A DNA stretch of 64,000 bases from Chryseobacterium defluvii (GTDB taxonomy: Bacteria > Bacteroidota > Bacteroidia > Flavobacteriales > Weeksellaceae). The notes under the pieces were generated by a model that saw nothing but the letters and a program-made list of their open reading frames with translations, did not search any database and had not been told where the DNA came from. The first letter of the stretch is position 1; the number at the start of each line of letters is the position of its first letter. The stretch lies in the NCBI RefSeq assembly GCF_014204415.1, contig NZ_JACHLE010000007.1, forward strand, positions 28,993 through 92,992, in the 5' to 3' direction. A program made the translations under genes and the position numbers. This document shows, piece after piece, positions 7,991 through 16,125 of this stretch.

Positions 7991-8557
7991 TTACAACTCT
8001 TCCTCTTTATTCGGTTCAAAAAAGCTGAAACTTACGTTTCCGTATTTTCTTGTGTCTTTCAGGTTGGGATGATCCAACTTTAGCCTGCTTTGATGCTCCA
8101 GAATAAATATTCCGTTTTCTTTTAGGTACTTATTATTCAAAACCAATGAGATCATTTCGTAATATTTTTTCTCTTCGGTTTCAAAAGGGGCATCTGCAAA
8201 AACAATTTCAAAGGATTTTTTGTTCCTGAACTTTTTCAGCCAGTCAAAAGCATCACCTCTCTGAACATTGATTTGTAGTGCCATATCAAGCTCAGAAGCT
8301 GTGGAATTGATGAAAGCAGTATGCTTCGGATTCATTTCCACGGAAGTTACATCCTGGCATCCCCGCGAAGCAAACTCCAGTGAAATGGAGCCAATTCCGG
8401 CAAAAAGATCCAGCACAGCACTGGACTGCATATCGTATTTATTTTCCAGAATACTGAACAATGCCTCCTTTGCAAAATCTGTAGTAGGTCTTACGTCAAA
8501 ATTCTTCGGGGCGGCGATTTTTTTGGCTTTCCATCTGCCGGATATTATTCTGTACAT
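7991..8557 (-). CDS. rsmD: 16S rRNA (guanine966-N2)-methyltransferase, RsmD family
   Basis: A protein of 188 residues with the normal RsmD order: MYRIISGRWKAKKI, RPTTDFAKEALFSIL, the SAM-binding loop VLDLFAGIGSISLEFASRG near residues 43-61, acidic motif VEMNP, and motif IV. Motif IV reads ADAPF instead of the usual DPPY/F, with Ala replacing the first Pro. The family methylates G966 of 16S rRNA in the assembling small subunit. It lies downstream of a DUF3822 gene on the same strand, a flavobacterial pairing. Confidence 0.9.
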   Translation of the reverse strand: MYRIISGRWKAKKIAAPKNFDVRPTTDFAKEALFSILENKYDMQSSAVLDLFAGIGSISLEFASRGCQDVTSVEMNPKHTAFINSTASELDMALQINVQRGDAFDWLKKFRNKKSFEIVFADAPFETEEKKYYEMISLVLNNKYLKENGIFILEHQSRLKLDHPNLKDTRKYGNVSFSFFEPNKEEEL

Positions 8558-8565
8558 GTTGTTTA

Positions 8566-8633
8566 GGTATTAGATAGTAGGTAATGTGGGTAGCAGGGTT
8601 GAAAACTAAGTCCTGTCACCTGCGACCTGTACC
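8566..8633. repeat. degenerate word tract between the DUF3822 gene and rsmD
   Basis: Imperfect tandem words of the form TAGGTATTAGATAGTAGGTA and then CCTGTCACCTGCGACCTGTACC fill the spacer. No gene is seen. Confidence 0.45.
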
Positions 8634-9350
8634 CTAATTTAAGATGAAATTCTTTTTCGGAACGTTATCATATACGATCTTTAAATTCTTCACGAATTTT
8701 TGCAGCTCGGAAATAAATGTTTCATTCTCCGTAGTTTCTCCATAAACATAAAAATGTGTTTCATTGATGCCGAAACCGATCTTGCTTAGCGTAAACATAA
8801 TGAAATAGAGAAAATCCACTTCCGAATTTACATCCAGATTATTGTATAGGATCACTTTCTTATGATCAATAGCAAAAAATTCACACTGGTTATGGTAAAG
8901 ATTGATGTGAATTTCTTTATTATTTTTAGTATGGATTGTATTTAAAAATTTTTCTCCGGAAAAATTGAAACGAACGGGGATTGCAAGATCTTTTATTTTC
9001 CTGTAGAAATTCCTTGGAAAAGTATAATAAAACTGCACCCTGAATTTCTTATTGACGGAAAGCATCAGTTCCTCATTTTCCTTTTCTACGGGAGCATTAA
9101 AAGCGATCAGATCATATCCGGTCTCATGCTCGGAAAACCCTTCGGGCATCAGCGTGAAATGATTAAGTGCCGATATCACGGAGATCTCATCATATCTCTG
9201 CCTTATCAGAATTTCCTCCAGCTGCTCCATAATATGGTCTGCAGAAGTTTCTTCCGTAACGAAATAGGACTTTTCCTCCAGAATGTTTTTGTTTTTGGTG
9301 ATCTGGCAGATTAATCCGTCTTTGGTAAAAAGTAAATTAAGTACGTTCAT
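8634..9350 (-). CDS. DUF3822 family protein
   Basis: A protein of 238 residues from the ATG at 9350 (MNVLNLLFTKDGLICQ). The longer frame to 9365 begins with a TTG that is part of the promoter box, so the inner start is preferred. It has no signal peptide, membrane segment or catalytic motif that I recognise. The general plan (small mixed alpha/beta repeats with FxFxExxxFLNxI in the middle) and its place next to rsmD match the DUF3822 family, whose fold recalls the actin/hexokinase-like superfamily but whose function is unknown. Confidence 0.75.
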   Translation of the reverse strand: MNVLNLLFTKDGLICQITKNKNILEEKSYFVTEETSADHIMEQLEEILIRQRYDEISVISALNHFTLMPEGFSEHETGYDLIAFNAPVEKENEELMLSVNKKFRVQFYYTFPRNFYRKIKDLAIPVRFNFSGEKFLNTIHTKNNKEIHINLYHNQCEFFAIDHKKVILYNNLDVNSEVDFLYFIMFTLSKIGFGINETHFYVYGETTENETFISELQKFVKNLKIVYDNVPKKNFILN

Positions 9351-9362
9351 AGTCAATTGGTG

Positions 9363-9370
9363 CAAATTTA
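9363..9370 (-). promoter_or_regulatory. -7 promoter box for the DUF3822-rsmD pair
   Basis: TAAATTTG on the minus strand, 12 bases before the ATG at 9350, giving a very short leader. It lies across the stop codon of the upstream Smr gene. Confidence 0.6.
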
Positions 9371-9862
9371 ATGAAATTCTACCATTACCGCACCGGATTG
9401 ATGATGAAGTATTTCTTTATTGTAAAAATCAAGATGGGGCTGGCTTTCCAAAGTATCCCATACTAGCTTTTGAAGAGTGCCATCACCAATTCCATGTATG
9501 ATCTCAAGCCTTTTCAGATGGTTTTTCCTGCAAAATACCAATACTTCCAGCAATTTTTCCTTCTGGATAAAAAGCCTTTCGAAGCTGTCATAATCATTGG
9601 GATTTTTGACAAGGTTATGAAAATGCAGATCCAGAACCAGCTGATTTTTCTGATGCTTTTTGGAGATTACTTTTTTAGGTTCCTGCTTTTGCTCAATTCG
9701 TATGTTTTCATATAAAGAAGTGTTCTTCGGAACCAGCTTTTCCTTTGGGTACTGATACGTAAATCCGAATTCATCCTTGAAAACCACAATATTCCCCTTT
9801 ACGGTAGTTATTACTCCACTTAAATCTTCATCTACCACAGAAACCTGATCACCAATTTTCAT
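9368..9862 (-). CDS. Smr (MutS2 C-terminal) domain protein
   Basis: A protein of 164 residues. The first 50 residues form a small beta-rich KOW/SH3-like module (MKIGDQVSVVDEDLSGVITT), then a basic linker, then an Smr domain (about 75-164) with LDLHFHNL and the HGIGDGTL loop that matches the HGxGxG signature. Smr domains act as endonucleases or RNA binders in MutS2 and ribosome-rescue factors. Stand-alone forms like this are common in Bacteroidota and uncharacterised. The stop codon overlaps the promoter of the next gene. Confidence 0.85.
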   Translation of the reverse strand: MKIGDQVSVVDEDLSGVITTVKGNIVVFKDEFGFTYQYPKEKLVPKNTSLYENIRIEQKQEPKKVISKKHQKNQLVLDLHFHNLVKNPNDYDSFERLFIQKEKLLEVLVFCRKNHLKRLEIIHGIGDGTLQKLVWDTLESQPHLDFYNKEILHHQSGAVMVEFH

Positions 9863-9878
9863 AACTATTTTCGTTTTT

Positions 9879-9905
9879 TGTCATTCTAACGAAGGAAGAA
9901 GCGCT
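9879..9905. repeat. half copy of an intergenic palindrome
   Basis: TTGTCATTCTAACGAAGGAA followed by GAAGCGC resembles one arm of the GTCATTCTGAnCGAAGnGAAGAATC-type flavobacterial repeat; the facing arm is missing. Compare 6838 and 18620. Confidence 0.4.
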
Positions 9906-9929
9906 TTAACTCCATAAAACAAATTTACC

Positions 9930-10427
9930 TTATATTTTTGGCCCAAGCTCAATAATTTCCAGGTCTTTTATCTCCTCGCCATCAACTACAAAACGCATCA
10001 TTGTTCTCACTTTATGCCATCCCTGTTTACCACAAGCACCGGGATTTAAATGGAGAAGATTATTCTTTTCATCATACATGGCTTTCAGGATATGGGAATG
10101 CCCGGAAATAAATAATTTCGGTGCTTTTTCAGTAATTTCTTTTTTGGCCAGAGGGGTATATTTTCCGGGATATCCACCGATGTGGATCATCAGAACTTCC
10201 AGATTTTCACAGAAAAACCTGCTTACTTCGGGAAATTCGGAGCGGATCTTTGCATCATCGATGTTGCCGTAAACCCCTTTTAATGGCTTTATTTTTTCAA
10301 GCCGTTCAATCACTTCCATACTCCCGAAATCTCCGCAATGCCAGACTTCATCGGCCTGTTTTGCATATTCTGAGATTCGGTCATCGATATAAGAATGGGA
10401 ATCGGAGAGAAGAAGGATCCTGGTCAT
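9930..10427 (-). CDS. YfcE/MJ0936-type metallophosphodiesterase
   Basis: A protein of 165 residues with the complete calcineurin-like metal set: LLLSDSH at the N-terminus, HCGDFGS near residue 30, GVYGNID near 52, IGGYPG with its preceding His, SGHSH near 108 and LNPGACG. Family members hydrolyse phosphodiesters in vitro; the natural substrate is unknown. Its ATG overlaps the stop of the HEAT-repeat gene by 4 bases (10424-10427), so the two are translationally coupled. Confidence 0.88.
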   Translation of the reverse strand: MTRILLLSDSHSYIDDRISEYAKQADEVWHCGDFGSMEVIERLEKIKPLKGVYGNIDDAKIRSEFPEVSRFFCENLEVLMIHIGGYPGKYTPLAKKEITEKAPKLFISGHSHILKAMYDEKNNLLHLNPGACGKQGWHKVRTMMRFVVDGEEIKDLEIIELGPKI

Positions 10428-10942
10428 TTTTCCGCAATTTTTATCGCTTTTTGATATATTTTTTTGATGCTGTTTTTTTCTTCTTTTTCAGAAATGTCTT
10501 TCAGAGTATCCAGCAGCCTGTTTTTTAAGCCTTGATTGATATTCAGGATTTCACCTAAAGCAAAAGCCGCACTCCATCGTACCACAGTACCTTCATGGGC
10601 TGTATTTTCGATAAGCTTAGTAATTGCATTCTCTAAACTATCAGGAAAGAGTTTTGCCGTATTGCCTATTACCTTCGCACTTTCCCATTTTATTCTCGGT
10701 GCTTTTTCAGATAAGCTTTCGGTAACAAATTTGAATGATTCCTTATCCATAATGCCGGGATTACCTTGGGAGGCAAACTCAAGCGATTCAATACAGCTGG
10801 CCTTCACTGGGTCTTTGGACGAAGAAGCAAAAGCAATCACTTCATTGACTGAGATCTCCCCGTTGAGAACCGCATTACTGAGCAGATCAACTTTTTCCTT
10901 AACCTTTGTCGATTTGTCAGAAAATAACTCTTTAAGATTCAT
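10424..10942 (-). CDS. HEAT-repeat protein
   Basis: A protein of 172 residues, all helical, with paired amphipathic helices such as KWESAKVIGNTAKLFPDSLE and RWSAAFALGEILNIN that fit HEAT or armadillo repeats. No enzyme motif or signal peptide is present. Such proteins act as binding scaffolds; the partner is not known. It is the first gene of a two-gene unit with the phosphodiesterase. Confidence 0.75.
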   Translation of the reverse strand: MNLKELFSDKSTKVKEKVDLLSNAVLNGEISVNEVIAFASSSKDPVKASCIESLEFASQGNPGIMDKESFKFVTESLSEKAPRIKWESAKVIGNTAKLFPDSLENAITKLIENTAHEGTVVRWSAAFALGEILNINQGLKNRLLDTLKDISEKEEKNSIKKIYQKAIKIAEK

Positions 10943-10964
10943 AAATACTTTTTGTGCAATTCAT

Positions 10965-10972
10965 CAAATATA
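10965..10972 (-). promoter_or_regulatory. -7 promoter box for the HEAT/phosphodiesterase pair
   Basis: TATATTTG on the minus strand, an exact TAnnTTTG match, 22 bases before the ATG at 10942. Confidence 0.55.
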
Positions 10973-11022
10973 CTGAAATAATAATTTCTGTAATTTCTTA
11001 TCTTCGCAAAAACCATACAACA

Positions 11023-12564
11023 ATGAAGCATAATCTCTCTTTATTCATTATTCTTTTCTCTATGATCACCTTTGGGCAGGTAGAAGAAAAAAAACTGGAC
11101 GAGCTCATTCAAAATACCTTAAAAACCTTTGATGTTCCGGGAATGTCTGTTGGGATAGTCAAAGATGGTAAGCTGATCTATTCAAAAGGCTTTGGGCTGC
11201 GTTCATTGACCACAAAACAGCCTATGGATGAAAATACATTGGTAGGCATTGCATCCAATTCCAAAGGATTTACCTGTACTGCCTTAGCGATCCTTGCAGA
11301 TGAAGGAAAACTGAACTGGGAGGATAAGGTCTCAAAATACATTCCTGAATTTCAGATGCATGATCCCTATGTGTCTCAGAATGTTACCATCAAAGATCTG
11401 GTAACACACAGAGCAGGATTGGGATTGGGACAGGGAGATCTGATGTTCTTTCCGGAAGGAGGGAACCTTACCGTGAATGATATTGTTCACAACGTAAGAT
11501 ATTTAAAGCCGGAAAATCCTTTCAGGACCACACTGGATTATAACAATGTGATGTTTATTGTTGCTGGCGAAGTGATCCACAGGGTATCAGGATTAAGCTG
11601 GGCGGAATTCATTGAACAGAAGATTATGAAGCCTGTCGGGATGACCTCAAGTTTCGGAAGCTATAATAGGGCCAAAGCCGTAACCAATAAAATAGATGCC
11701 CATGCTCCGGTAGATGGAAAAGCGGTGGCTGTTCCCCATGACTGGAACGAAACAGCCAATGCTGCAGGCGGAATTATGAGCAATATCCGGGATATGGCAG
11801 TCTGGGCAGAATGCCTGTTGAATAATTTTACAACAAAAGACGGTAAAAAGCTGGTGTCCGATAAGCAGATCCAGCAGCTGTGGAGTTTACAGATTCCAAG
11901 TGGAGTTGCCCTCAAAAATCCATATGATACAGGTTTTTATGGCTATGGCCTGGGCTGGTTCTTAAGCGATGTTAAAGGCCATAAGCAGATCCAGCATACG
12001 GGAGGTTTAATAGGAACAGTGACTCAATTTACCTTAATTCCGGACCTGAAGCTGGGAATTGTGGTATTGACGAATCAGCAATCGGGGCTGGCATTCAATA
12101 CCATTACCAATACGGTAAAAGATTCCTATCTGGGAATTGCAGACAGGAACTGGCTGAAAACCTACGGAGACAGAATGTTAAAGATGAATGAAGAATATGA
12201 TAAGCAGAAAAAAGAAGCTTTTGCGAGATCAGATGCCTTTAAAAAAGAGAAAAATCTACAGCCCAAATCAGAGCAGTTCATCGGGAAGTACAATGATGTC
12301 TGGTTCGGGGATGTTGAAATATCCCAACAGGGAAATGCTTACAGGATTTCATGCAAAAACTCTCCAAGATTGAAAGGGGAGATGCTTCCGTATTCCAACA
12401 ACAGTTTCATTGTAAAATGGGATGACAGGAGCTATGATGCCGACGCCTATATTATTTTCAGTTATGATGAAAACGGGAAAGCACAGTCCGCAAAAATGAA
12501 GCCTATTTCAGATATTACAGACTTTAGCTTTGATTTTGAGGATCTTGATCTGAAAAGAAAATAG
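11023..12564 (+). CDS. secreted serine hydrolase (beta-lactamase/DD-peptidase superfamily)
   Basis: A protein of 513 residues from the ATG at 11023; upstream in-frame ATGs would hide the signal peptide MKHNLSLFIILFSMITFGQ. The penicillin-binding fold motifs are present: the SxxK nucleophile in IASNSKGFTC near residue 85, the YxN triad as LDYNNVMF near 173, and the KTG-like HTGGLIG near 325. A C-terminal beta domain (about 420-513, DUF3471-like) is preceded by a Lys/Glu-rich helix. This is the class C/EstB-type family; the substrate (peptidoglycan peptide, ester or D-peptide) cannot be told from sequence. Confidence 0.87.
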   Translation: MKHNLSLFIILFSMITFGQVEEKKLDELIQNTLKTFDVPGMSVGIVKDGKLIYSKGFGLRSLTTKQPMDENTLVGIASNSKGFTCTALAILADEGKLNWEDKVSKYIPEFQMHDPYVSQNVTIKDLVTHRAGLGLGQGDLMFFPEGGNLTVNDIVHNVRYLKPENPFRTTLDYNNVMFIVAGEVIHRVSGLSWAEFIEQKIMKPVGMTSSFGSYNRAKAVTNKIDAHAPVDGKAVAVPHDWNETANAAGGIMSNIRDMAVWAECLLNNFTTKDGKKLVSDKQIQQLWSLQIPSGVALKNPYDTGFYGYGLGWFLSDVKGHKQIQHTGGLIGTVTQFTLIPDLKLGIVVLTNQQSGLAFNTITNTVKDSYLGIADRNWLKTYGDRMLKMNEEYDKQKKEAFARSDAFKKEKNLQPKSEQFIGKYNDVWFGDVEISQQGNAYRISCKNSPRLKGEMLPYSNNSFIVKWDDRSYDADAYIIFSYDENGKAQSAKMKPISDITDFSFDFEDLDLKRK

Positions 12565-12570
12565 AATATT

Positions 12571-12612
12571 TTGTGAAATCGTAAAATTGTAAAAAGGCGA
12601 AATTGTAAAGTG
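12571..12612. repeat. degenerate word tract
   Basis: GTGAAATCGTAAAATTGTAA followed by AAAGGCGAAATTGTAAAG repeats an AAATnGTAAA word, shared with 7867-7990. Confidence 0.45.
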
Positions 12613-12628
12613 AAAGTATTAATAGGAG

Positions 12629-12649
12629 CGGGCTTTAGCCCGTTTTTTT
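12629..12649 (+). terminator. intrinsic terminator after the serine hydrolase
   Basis: CGGGC-TTTA-GCCCG followed by seven T. The GGGCTTTAGCCC core recurs as GGCTAAAGCC at 46201. Confidence 0.7.
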
Positions 12650-12691
12650 ATGAAAATATTTACAGGAACTTTAGCCAAATGGCAGGAATAT

Positions 12692-12967
12692 TTATTTTGC
12701 AAAAAACATGATGGCAAAAGTCACAATATTCAGGAATAAACTCACAACATTTAAAGCAGCCTGCTGAAATCTATGTTTTGCCAGATTCAGAATATTAAAA
12801 ATAAATAAAGCTGCAGTAACAAGGATCACGGGAATGGTCAGGATCTCAGCAAAAAAATTGATGATATTGTTCTTTTCAGAATAGCTTGAATAATAAACTA
12901 AAAACAAAATATATAACAGGCACAATCCGCTGGATGTTAAAAGAATGTAATTCAACTTATTCTTCAT
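12692..12967 (-). CDS. small integral membrane protein, unknown function
   Basis: A protein of 91 residues with a short basic N-terminus (MKNKLNYI) and three predicted helices at about 8-27, 38-60 and 68-90. It has no motif I can name. It lies 15 bases downstream of the archaemetzincin-like gene on the same strand and is probably co-transcribed with it. Confidence 0.6.
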   Translation of the reverse strand: MKNKLNYILLTSSGLCLLYILFLVYYSSYSEKNNIINFFAEILTIPVILVTAALFIFNILNLAKHRFQQAALNVVSLFLNIVTFAIMFFAK

Positions 12968-12982
12968 ACTATTCTGATTGAT

Positions 12983-13873
12983 TTACAACAAATTTAAGTC
13001 TTTTTCAGCCCTTAAGGATTCTGCGCTCAAATGTTGTTTTTCAAAAAAACTCTTTAACTCTGTTAGGCGTTTCAAATTATCATACTTAATGCCGGAGTTC
13101 AGCTTCTGCTGGCAAAGAGAGCAGGCTCTTGCAAAATGACGTTCGGTTTCAGGAAGAGAATTGGTTCCGTTCATTACGCAATTGGCATTCAGGCAATGAC
13201 TGATCCCAAACATATGCCCGATCTCGTGGGAACTGATCTTTATGAAGCTTTCAAGGCTTTGAGTGAAATTGGAGTCCGTCAGATGGCCATCCGAGAATCT
13301 GTACATTGAGGTTACTCCTACAGCATTCTGATAAGATGCCAGTCCGAAAACATAGTTCCATTCAGGCCTTGGAAACAGGTCTTTTTCGGTAATTCCCATC
13401 AATACAATGGCATCTTTAGGCTTTCTCTTCATCAAAACACTATCCAGAACATACCCTGCCAATATCTGTTCATCCCCTTCCATAGGCATTCTTCTGACAG
13501 ATTTTGGAAAAATGTCATTGGATAACCGGGGAAGAACTTTGACTTCCAATTGAAAATAAATTTTCAGATATTCACGGGTAAGCTCAATTTGTTTCTTCTG
13601 CAGGTCGTTGAAATCACCGATCGGCTGTAGGTAAATAATGTTTTTACCCGATTCAGGCTTTATATTTTTTTGTTTACGGAAATCCTCAAACGTCTGGAAT
13701 TTCTCTTTGCGGGAATATCTCCAATCCCCGAATCCCGGTTCAGGAAGCTTCACGTCATTAAATTGTATTGTTTGGAAATAATCTGTCTCTTTCTTCTGAC
13801 ATGAAAAAAAAGATAGTAATATAAAAGATATAAAGAAAATATTTAAGATATGTTCAGATCTTCCCCGGCTCAT
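12983..13873 (-). CDS. archaemetzincin-like zinc metalloprotease, lipoprotein
   Basis: A protein of 296 residues if started at the ATG at 13873, giving a lipoprotein signal ending LLSFFSC; an ATG 11 codons upstream is also open. The zinc motif HEIGHMFGISHC near residue 211 is followed by CVM and, sixteen residues later, CSLC. This matches the archaemetzincin pattern HExxHxxGxxHCx4CxMx(16-17)CxxC, which binds a second, structural zinc. The first 20 bases overlap the end of sixA. Archaemetzincins are usually cytosolic; a lipid anchor would put this one in the periplasm or outer membrane. Confidence 0.87.
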   Translation of the reverse strand: MSRGRSEHILNIFFISFILLSFFSCQKKETDYFQTIQFNDVKLPEPGFGDWRYSRKEKFQTFEDFRKQKNIKPESGKNIIYLQPIGDFNDLQKKQIELTREYLKIYFQLEVKVLPRLSNDIFPKSVRRMPMEGDEQILAGYVLDSVLMKRKPKDAIVLMGITEKDLFPRPEWNYVFGLASYQNAVGVTSMYRFSDGHLTDSNFTQSLESFIKISSHEIGHMFGISHCLNANCVMNGTNSLPETERHFARACSLCQQKLNSGIKYDNLKRLTELKSFFEKQHLSAESLRAEKDLNLL

Positions 13874-14330
13874 AGAAAAACAGCAATTTCTTATTAGCTC
13901 CGTCAAACTCGGACCACGAATTGCAGTCTATTTCAAATCCGGCAACACCACACGTAGGGAAGTGGAAGATATCATGAGAGATAGAATTGGCAAAATTGGA
14001 AATTCCATTGTTATGAGAGAAAAAAGCCACAGAATGATGACTGTCATTCAGATTGTAAATTACAGATTCAAAATTTCTTTCTGAGGGATTATAAAGCTTC
14101 TCATCAGTATTAAAATCAAGCTGGTAAGCCTGGTTAAAAATTTTGCAGGTATTTAATGCACGTACGGCAGGACTCGACACCAGAAAATCGATAGAAATAT
14201 TATTGCTCTTCAAAAATCTGGACATATTCATGGCATCTTCCAAACCTTTATCTGCCAAAGGCCTGTCGAAGTCTTCCGTCTCTTCCGGCCAGTCGCTTTT
14301 TGCATGTCTTACAAGGATGAGTTTCTTCAT
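13854..14330 (-). CDS. sixA: SixA-type phosphohistidine phosphatase
   Basis: A protein of 158 residues of the histidine-phosphatase superfamily: LVRHAKSDW at the N-terminus supplies the catalytic His, SSPAVRALNT the second Arg, and SHNNGISNFA the third active-site His. Length and lack of extra domains fit SixA, which in E. coli acts on PtsN/PTS or ArcB phosphohistidines. No PTS gene is nearby, so the target is not given by context. It is the first gene of a unit with the metalloprotease and the small membrane protein. Confidence 0.88.
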   Translation of the reverse strand: MKKLILVRHAKSDWPEETEDFDRPLADKGLEDAMNMSRFLKSNNISIDFLVSSPAVRALNTCKIFNQAYQLDFNTDEKLYNPSERNFESVIYNLNDSHHSVAFFSHNNGISNFANSISHDIFHFPTCGVAGFEIDCNSWSEFDGANKKLLFFYEPGKI

Positions 14331-14428
14331 AATTTCGTTTTTGGAAGACTAAAATTATAAAAAAAATAATGGAATAAAACACGATTTATAAAAAAAACTA
14401 CGTTATGAATAAAATCATTAAAATTTAC

Positions 14429-14436
14429 TAAATTTG
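14429..14436 (+). promoter_or_regulatory. -7 promoter box for ruvX-def
   Basis: TAAATTTG, an exact TAnnTTTG match, only 7 bases before the ruvX ATG at 14444. Transcription would start within a few bases of the start codon. Confidence 0.65.
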
Positions 14437-14443
14437 CAAACCT

Positions 14444-14860
14444 ATGGGACAAATCCTTGCAATAGACTATGGAAAGGCTCGTTGTGGCATTGCTGCAACA
14501 GATGATATGCAGATCATCGCAAGCGGTCTCGATACTGTTGATACCCGTTTTTTAGTGGAATTCTTAAAGAAATATTTCAATGAAAACCATGTGGATGAAG
14601 TGGTGATCGGGCTTCCTGTAGACCTGAAAGGAAATATTTCCGGGGTGGAAACCGATATTCTGAAATTCATAGAAGAATTCAAAAAAGAATTTCCGGGCGT
14701 TCCGGTTCATCGCTTTGACGAGAGGTTTACCTCCAAAATGGCTTCGTTTTTTATTTCCCAGAGTGGAAAAAATAAAAAGCAGAGACAGGAAAAAGGATTG
14801 ATAGATAAAGTAAGTGCAACCATTATATTGCAGAATTTTTTAGAACAAAGAACAAGATGA
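14444..14860 (+). CDS. ruvX: Holliday junction resolvase-like protein RuvX (YqgF)
   Basis: A protein of 138 residues, the family length. An RNase H-like fold is shown by ILAIDYGKARCGIAATD at the N-terminus (first catalytic Asp), VVIGLPVDLKG in the middle and RFDERFTSKMA near residue 92, plus the C-terminal DKVSATIILQNFL. YqgF is needed for pre-16S rRNA 5' maturation in E. coli. Its stop overlaps the ATG of def by 4 bases. Confidence 0.93.
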   Translation: MGQILAIDYGKARCGIAATDDMQIIASGLDTVDTRFLVEFLKKYFNENHVDEVVIGLPVDLKGNISGVETDILKFIEEFKKEFPGVPVHRFDERFTSKMASFFISQSGKNKKQRQEKGLIDKVSATIILQNFLEQRTR

Positions 14861-15429
14861 TTTTACCGATAAGAGCCTTTGGGGATTCCGTTTTGAGGAA
14901 GGTAGGCAAAGATATAGACAAAAATTATCCCGACCTGCAGGAGTTGATAGACAATATGTTCGAGACCATGTACAGTGCGAATGGCATAGGTTTGGCTGCA
15001 CCTCAGATTGGATTGGATATCCGTCTGTTTATAGTAGACGTATCTCCTTTGGCAGAAGATGAGGATTATGAAGATATTAAGGATGAACTGGCAGAATTTA
15101 AAAAAGTTTTCATCAATGCCAGAATTCTTGAAGAATCTGGGGAAGAATGGAAGTTTAACGAAGGATGCCTTTCCATTCCGGATGTAAGGGAAGACGTAAA
15201 AAGAAAAAGCACGATCATCATAGAGTATTATGACGAAAATTTTGTGAAGCATACAGAAACTTTTTCCGATATTAGGGCCCGCGTAATCCAGCATGAGTAT
15301 GACCATATCGAAGGGATCCTGTTTACAGATCATTTAAGTGCTTTGAAGAAGAAGCTAGTAAAAGGTAAATTGGTAAAGATCTCTCAGGGGGATGTAAGCA
15401 TCGGTTACAAAATGAGATTTCCCAAATAA
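14857..15429 (+). CDS. def: peptide deformylase
   Basis: A protein of 190 residues. All three deformylase motifs are intact: GIGLAAPQIG near residue 45, EGCLSIPDVR near 104 with the metal-binding Cys, and QHEYDHIEG near 145 with the HExxH pair. It removes the formyl group from nascent proteins. It is coupled to ruvX by a 4-base overlap. Confidence 0.97.
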   Translation: MILPIRAFGDSVLRKVGKDIDKNYPDLQELIDNMFETMYSANGIGLAAPQIGLDIRLFIVDVSPLAEDEDYEDIKDELAEFKKVFINARILEESGEEWKFNEGCLSIPDVREDVKRKSTIIIEYYDENFVKHTETFSDIRARVIQHEYDHIEGILFTDHLSALKKKLVKGKLVKISQGDVSIGYKMRFPK

Positions 15430-15505
15430 TAAATAGAATAAAATAAGTAATATATATTGAAGTGCAGCGGCGCAGGCCGATTGCGGAAATTAAAAAAATA
15501 AAATT

Positions 15506-16063
15506 ATGCTGTTAGAAAAAATAATTTCAATCTCTGGAAAACCAGGACTTTACAAATTAGTTTCACAATTAAGAAACGGGTTTATTATTGAAGATGTTAC
15601 AACAAAGAAAAAAGTGAGTATTGGAAACTCCAGCCAGGTGAGTTTATTAGACAATATTGCAATGTTTACCTTTGATAAAGAAGTTCCTTTGTTTGAAGTT
15701 TTTGAAAGTATTGCCAAAAACCATGACTATAAGGAAACCATTTCTCACAAATCTTCTGATTCCGAGTTAAAAGAATTTATGGGAGTATCCCTTCCTAACT
15801 ATGATACAGAAAGAGTGTATGCGTCAGACATCAAGAAACTGGCCCAATGGTATAACATCCTTCAAAAAGCAGGATACATCACTCCTGAAAGCTTTGTGAA
15901 AGCTGAGTCGGAAACTCTAGAGCCTGCTAAAGAAGAAGCAGATATCACAGAAAAAGCGGCTCCTAAAAAAGCTCCGAAAACAGAAAAAGCTGCTGCTCCA
16001 AAAGTGAAAGCCACTTCAGCAGCAAAATCAGCTCCGAAAAGTACACACAGAAAACAGGGATAA
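15506..16063 (+). CDS. DUF5606 family protein
   Basis: A protein of 185 residues. The N-terminal 60 residues (ISGKPGLYKLVSQLRNGFII) form a small beta domain, followed by a helical part with DIKKLAQWYNILQKAG, and the last 50 residues are an Ala/Lys/Pro-rich tail like a nucleic-acid-binding extension. This matches the Bacteroidota DUF5606 family of unknown role. It follows def by 76 bases and ends at a strong terminator. Confidence 0.8.
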   Translation: MLLEKIISISGKPGLYKLVSQLRNGFIIEDVTTKKKVSIGNSSQVSLLDNIAMFTFDKEVPLFEVFESIAKNHDYKETISHKSSDSELKEFMGVSLPNYDTERVYASDIKKLAQWYNILQKAGYITPESFVKAESETLEPAKEEADITEKAAPKKAPKTEKAAAPKVKATSAAKSAPKSTHRKQG

Positions 16064-16087
16064 TTCATTCATTTGAATTAAAAATAT

Positions 16088-16125
16088 AAAGCCTTGTCAG
16101 GAAAAATTCCTGACAAGGCTTTTTG
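16088..16125 (+). terminator. strong intrinsic terminator
   Basis: A perfect 16-bp stem (16088-16103 with 16107-16122, core GCCTTGTCAGG) and a 3-base loop, followed by TTTGTTTT. It ends the ruvX-def-DUF5606 unit. Confidence 0.92.

Noticed and set aside
15430..15505. Possible small RNA between def and the DUF5606 gene (GC-rich patch near 15465)
   Set aside because: The GC-rich stretch forms no convincing stem and no terminator follows; most likely a leader.
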